DNA of 14,370 nucleotides. Origin: Acidobacteriota bacterium (GTDB taxonomy: Bacteria > Acidobacteriota > Vicinamibacteria > Vicinamibacterales > SCN-69-37). Location of the stretch: positions 1-14,370 of the forward strand of contig JAKALV010000056.1 of NCBI GenBank assembly GCA_021824055.1. Reading direction: 5' to 3'. Position 1 is the stretch's first letter. Each line of letters begins with the position of its first letter. Positions 12,568-14,370 of the stretch are shown one piece after another. The notes under the pieces were generated by a model, which ran no database searches, had not been told where the DNA came from, and worked only from the letters and a program-made list of their open reading frames with translations. The translations under genes and the position numbers were made by a program.

Positions 12568-14370
12568 GTGTCTGAATATCGCCCTCAGGAAATCGAGAAG
12601 AAGTGGCAGAAGCGCTGGGCCGACACCCGCGCATTCGAAGTCACCGAAGACCCGACCAAGCCCAAGTTCTATTGCCTCGAGATGTTCGCGTACCCGTCGG
12701 GGCACGCGCATGTCGGCCACGTCCGCAACTACATGATCGGCGACGTGATGGCGCGCACGAAGCGGATGCGCGGATTCAACGTGCTGCATCCGTTCGGCTG
12801 GGACGCCTTCGGGCTGCCCGCGGAGAACGCCGCGATCAAGAACAACCTGCATCCTGAGCAGTGGACGCTCGACAACATCGCGCACATGAAGGGCCAGTTG
12901 CAACGCTTGGGCATCAGCTACGCGTGGGAACGCGAGCTGGCGACTTGCCTGCCGGAGTACTACCGCTGGAATCAGTGGTTGTTCACGCGCATGTTCGAGC
13001 GCGGGCTGGCGTACAAGCGCAAGTCGAACGTGAACTGGTGCCCGAGCTGCCTCACGGTTCTCGCCAACGAGCAAGTGGTCGACGGCGGCTGCTGGCGGTG
13101 CGGCACCGCCGTGGTGATCAAGGAGCTGGAACAGTGGTTCCTCAAGATCACGGCGTACGCGGATGAACTGCTGGACGCCACGCGCGAACTGACGGGCTGG
13201 CCGGACAAAGTCCTGACGATGCAGAAGAACTGGATCGGCAGGTCGGAGGGCGCGTACGTCGACTTCGGCGACATTCGCGTGTTCACGACGCGCATCGACA
13301 CGATCTACGGCGCCACGTTCGTGACGCTCGCGCCAGAACATCCGCTGGTCGACACACTCGCGGCCAAGTCGCCGGATCCGGCGGGCTTTCGAGCCGCGGT
13401 GGCGCGGTTCAAGGCGCAGGATCGCACGGCCCGCATGACGGGAGACGTCGAGAAGGAAGGCTTCGACACGGGCTATCAGGCGACCAACCCGTTCACCGGG
13501 CAGCCGGTGCCGGTCTGGGTCGCGAACTTCGTGCTCGGCGAGTACGGGACAGGCGCGGTGATGGGCGTGCCGGCGCACGACCAGCGTGACTTCGAATTCG
13601 CGAACCGGTACGTTCTGCCGATCAAGGTCGTCGTGCAGCCGGACGGCGCTCCGCTCACGTCCGCGGACCTGACGGCCGCCTATGACGGGGACGGCCATCT
13701 CGTCGACAGCGGCGAGTTCACCGGGCTGCCGTGGGCCGAGGCCAATCGCAGAATGACCGCCGCCGCCACGGCTCGCGGCGTGGGCGAGGGCACCGTGCAG
13801 TTCCGTCTGAAGGACTGGGGCATCTCGCGGCAGCGCTACTGGGGTACGCCGATTCCGATCATCTACTGTCCAGAGGACGGCCTGGTCCCGGTGCCCGACC
13901 AGGATCTGCCCGTCCGGCTGCCGAAGGTCGTGGAGTTCACCGGCCGAGGCGATTCGCCGCTGGCGCAGATGCCGGAGTTCGTGAACGTCGCGTGTCCGAA
14001 GTGCGGCCGGGCCGCGCGTCGCGAGACCGACACGATGGACACGTTCGTCGACTCGTCCTGGTATTTCTATCGGTTTTGCGACGCTCACAACGATCAGCTG
14101 CCGTTCGATCCGAAGAAGGTCGCCTATTGGGGGCCGGTCGATTTCTACAGCGGCGGCGTCGAGCACGCCATCCTGCACCTGATCTACTCGCGCTTCTTCA
14201 GCCGCGTGTTCCGCGATCTCGGCCTGGTTGCGATCGACGAGCCCTTCACGCGCCTGCTCACGCAGGGCATGGTCCTGAACAACGGCGCGGTCATGTCCAA
14301 GTCGAAGGGCAACGTTGTCGATCCGGACGACATGATCGAGAAAGTCGGCGCCGACGCGTTGCGCCTCTAC
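12568..14370 (+). CDS. leuS: Leucyl-tRNA synthetase (3' end outside window)
   Basis: Class I aminoacyl-tRNA synthetase that charges tRNA-Leu; cytosolic. The frame is open for 601 codons to the window edge, roughly 70% of the usual length, lacking the anticodon-binding and C-terminal domains. Visible parts: start region SEYRPQEIEKKWQKRW; HIGH-type motif HVGH (48-51); zinc-binding C158, C161, C175, C178; CP1 editing domain with the threonine-rich TTRIDT (240-245; TTRPDT in many relatives) and the editing aspartate D338 in PAHDQRD; DTFVDSSWYFYRF; and MSKSKGN (576-582). The GTG start gives the typical N-terminus; no ribosome binding site is present, and a -10-like element sits 9 bases upstream. 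Confidence 0.97.
   Translation, partial: MSEYRPQEIEKKWQKRWADTRAFEVTEDPTKPKFYCLEMFAYPSGHAHVGHVRNYMIGDVMARTKRMRGFNVLHPFGWDAFGLPAENAAIKNNLHPEQWTLDNIAHMKGQLQRLGISYAWERELATCLPEYYRWNQWLFTRMFERGLAYKRKSNVNWCPSCLTVLANEQVVDGGCWRCGTAVVIKELEQWFLKITAYADELLDATRELTGWPDKVLTMQKNWIGRSEGAYVDFGDIRVFTTRIDTIYGATFVTLAPEHPLVDTLAAKSPDPAGFRAAVARFKAQDRTARMTGDVEKEGFDTGYQATNPFTGQPVPVWVANFVLGEYGTGAVMGVPAHDQRDFEFANRYVLPIKVVVQPDGAPLTSADLTAAYDGDGHLVDSGEFTGLPWAEANRRMTAAATARGVGEGTVQFRLKDWGISRQRYWGTPIPIIYCPEDGLVPVPDQDLPVRLPKVVEFTGRGDSPLAQMPEFVNVACPKCGRAARRETDTMDTFVDSSWYFYRFCDAHNDQLPFDPKKVAYWGPVDFYSGGVEHAILHLIYSRFFSRVFRDLGLVAIDEPFTRLLTQGMVLNNGAVMSKSKGNVVDPDDMIEKVGADALRLY

Noticed and set aside
12529..14178. Antisense open frame (549 codons) opposite leuS
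   Set aside because: The + strand reads as a clear LeuRS with HVGH and MSKSKGN motifs; the antisense frame runs into the repeat and resembles no known protein.

Overview
The window is a dense, GC-rich bacterial chromosome segment with every supported gene on the + strand. It has GTG and TTG starts, very short gaps and several overlapping stop/start codons. The gene content, namely an etfBA pair next to a membrane Fe-S ETF:quinone oxidoreductase and a compact rpmF-plsX-fabG-acpP-fabF cluster, together with the base composition, suggests an Acidobacteriota-like organism, perhaps of the Vicinamibacterales. This is a guess from overall style; no rRNA or other taxonomic marker is present. Nothing looks like a prophage, insertion sequence, integron or CRISPR array.

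Layout: (1) 100-2329, nucleotide metabolism: deoB (phosphopentomutase), then a dGTPase-like HD hydrolase. (2) 2484-6552, the ribosome/lipid cluster: yceD (DUF177), rpmF (L32), plsX, fabG, acpP and fabF. The fabH and fabD genes that often lie between plsX and fabG are absent here. (3) 6674-8416, etfB and etfA, the electron-transferring flavoprotein. (4) 8509-12314, a small four-helix membrane protein of unknown function, then a tightly coupled run of an EMO-type membrane Fe-S oxidoreductase, a DUF374 acyltransferase and a histone-deacetylase-family amidohydrolase. (5) 12568 to the end, leuS, cut off by the window edge after 601 codons.

Functionally the centre of the window joins fatty-acid and phospholipid synthesis (PlsX, FabG, ACP, FabF, the acyltransferase) to a probable acyl-CoA oxidation electron route (acyl-CoA dehydrogenase, elsewhere, to EtfBA to the EMO-like protein to menaquinone).

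The unusual part lies between genes. Four gaps (1-72, 2340-2423, 6551-6666, 12313-12550) hold the same kind of object: a short run of 7-9 bp tandem units on the left, a central segment, and reverse-complement units on the right, so each could fold into a long hairpin. Each unit has a constant core plus 1-3 variable bases. In two sites the order of the variable bases is conserved between the two arms apart from an indel. In two sites the first unit begins inside the TAG stop codon of the upstream gene. A fifth gap (4955-5037, before acpP) holds four consecutive small hairpins, each with a four-base loop. Two genes (the EMO-like gene and leuS) have a -10-like hexamer placed so that transcription would start at or 3 nt before the start codon.
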